From CAZLMW01 sp964560875 (GTDB taxonomy: Bacteria; Myxococcota_A; UBA9042): 22,588 nt of DNA. A model generated the notes under the pieces. It was not told the origin of the DNA. It did no database searches and saw nothing but the letters and a program-made list of their open reading frames with translations. Below, piece by piece: positions 22,550-22,588 of the stretch (positions are counted from its first letter, which is position 1; each line of letters begins with the position of its first letter). Position numbers and translations under genes: made by a program. The DNA lies in the NCBI GenBank assembly GCA_964560875.1, contig CAZLMW010000126.1, positions 1 to 22,588 on the forward strand. Direction: 5' to 3'.

Positions 22550-22588
22550 GCTCCTTGGCGGTCTTGTGCTGGTCCTCGGCGACAAGCC
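22491..22588 (-). CDS. 3' end of a short gene, probably four-helix-bundle (23S rRNA IVP-like) protein, copy B (partial)
   Basis: The last 32 codons visible and a TGA stop. The peptide LVAEDQHKTAKELLDRMA continues as in copy A at the left end of the window. The extra residues show a charged helix (EDQHKTAKELLDR), in keeping with the last helix of the four-helix-bundle family. The two copies differ only by synonymous changes over their shared 57 bp, so both proteins have recently been under selection or the copies are young. The gene runs out of the window, and its family should be confirmed from the full sequence. It is convergent with the cyclase-STAND gene (54-bp gap). Confidence 0.5.
   Translation of the reverse strand, partial: LVAEDQHKTAKELLDRMAAMLVGLAKRHQKR

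Noticed and set aside
1..22588. tRNA, rRNA, transposase or phage genes
   Set aside because: None was recognised by reading; no cloverleaf-like segment or transposase motif was seen, though a covariance-model scan was not possible.

Overview
The window is about 22.6 kb of GC-rich DNA that reads like a Gram-negative, predatory or soil-type bacterium of the Myxococcota (deltaproteobacterial) kind. The evidence is the very high GC at third codon positions, several lipoproteins with cysteine-rich 'CDDGD-CT' repeats and MopE-like Asp/Cys motifs, an Omp85-type outer-membrane barrel, kynurenine-pathway genes, and a class III cyclase fused to a STAND ATPase with TPRs. This assignment is inferred from gene style, not from a marker gene.

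Layout. Both ends carry the 3' end of the same short gene (probably a four-helix-bundle / 23S rRNA IVP-like protein), pointing inward, each followed by GGGAGC hexamer repeats. Together they form an inverted repeat of about 120-150 bp flanking the whole window. From 272 to 7946 a minus-strand surface and signalling block runs: a 1381-residue cysteine-rich lipoprotein ending in a formylglycine-generating-enzyme-like fold, translationally coupled (GTGA overlap) to a PP2C phosphatase with a cyclic-nucleotide-binding domain, then a YceI-like lipoprotein and an L-domain/leucine-rich lipoprotein. Divergent from these (8143-9930) is a second, shorter cysteine-rich lipoprotein whose N-terminal module resembles that of the large one.

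From 9994 to 14235 there is a possible five-gene minus-strand operon. In transcription order it encodes a DksA/TraR-family protein that has lost three of four zinc cysteines, an SDR-type L-threonine 3-dehydrogenase, an FmdB-like protein without its zinc cysteines, an NTF2-like protein, and a membrane protein that fuses a ZIP-like half, a His-rich loop and an SO_0444-type Cu/Zn permease half. A roughly 420-bp gap with TTCGGG hexamers separates this from an Omp85-like barrel gene (14656-16098).

The right third holds kynurenine 3-monooxygenase (kmo, plus strand) and kynureninase (kynU, minus strand), convergent with only 20 bp between them. kynU lies 6 bp downstream of a DUF4399 lipoprotein gene. 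A 952-residue cyclase-STAND-TPR regulator follows on the plus strand; its TAG stop codon lies exactly at the inner edge of the right inverted repeat.

How the parts may work together (inference): the cyclase could supply cyclic nucleotide read by the PP2C-cNMP protein, whose gene is coupled to the large surface protein. The DksA/FmdB/permease operon may be linked to metal (zinc) status. kmo and kynU carry out consecutive ring-hydroxylation and cleavage steps of tryptophan breakdown or de novo NAD synthesis. No RNA genes, CRISPR arrays, transposases or phage genes were seen.
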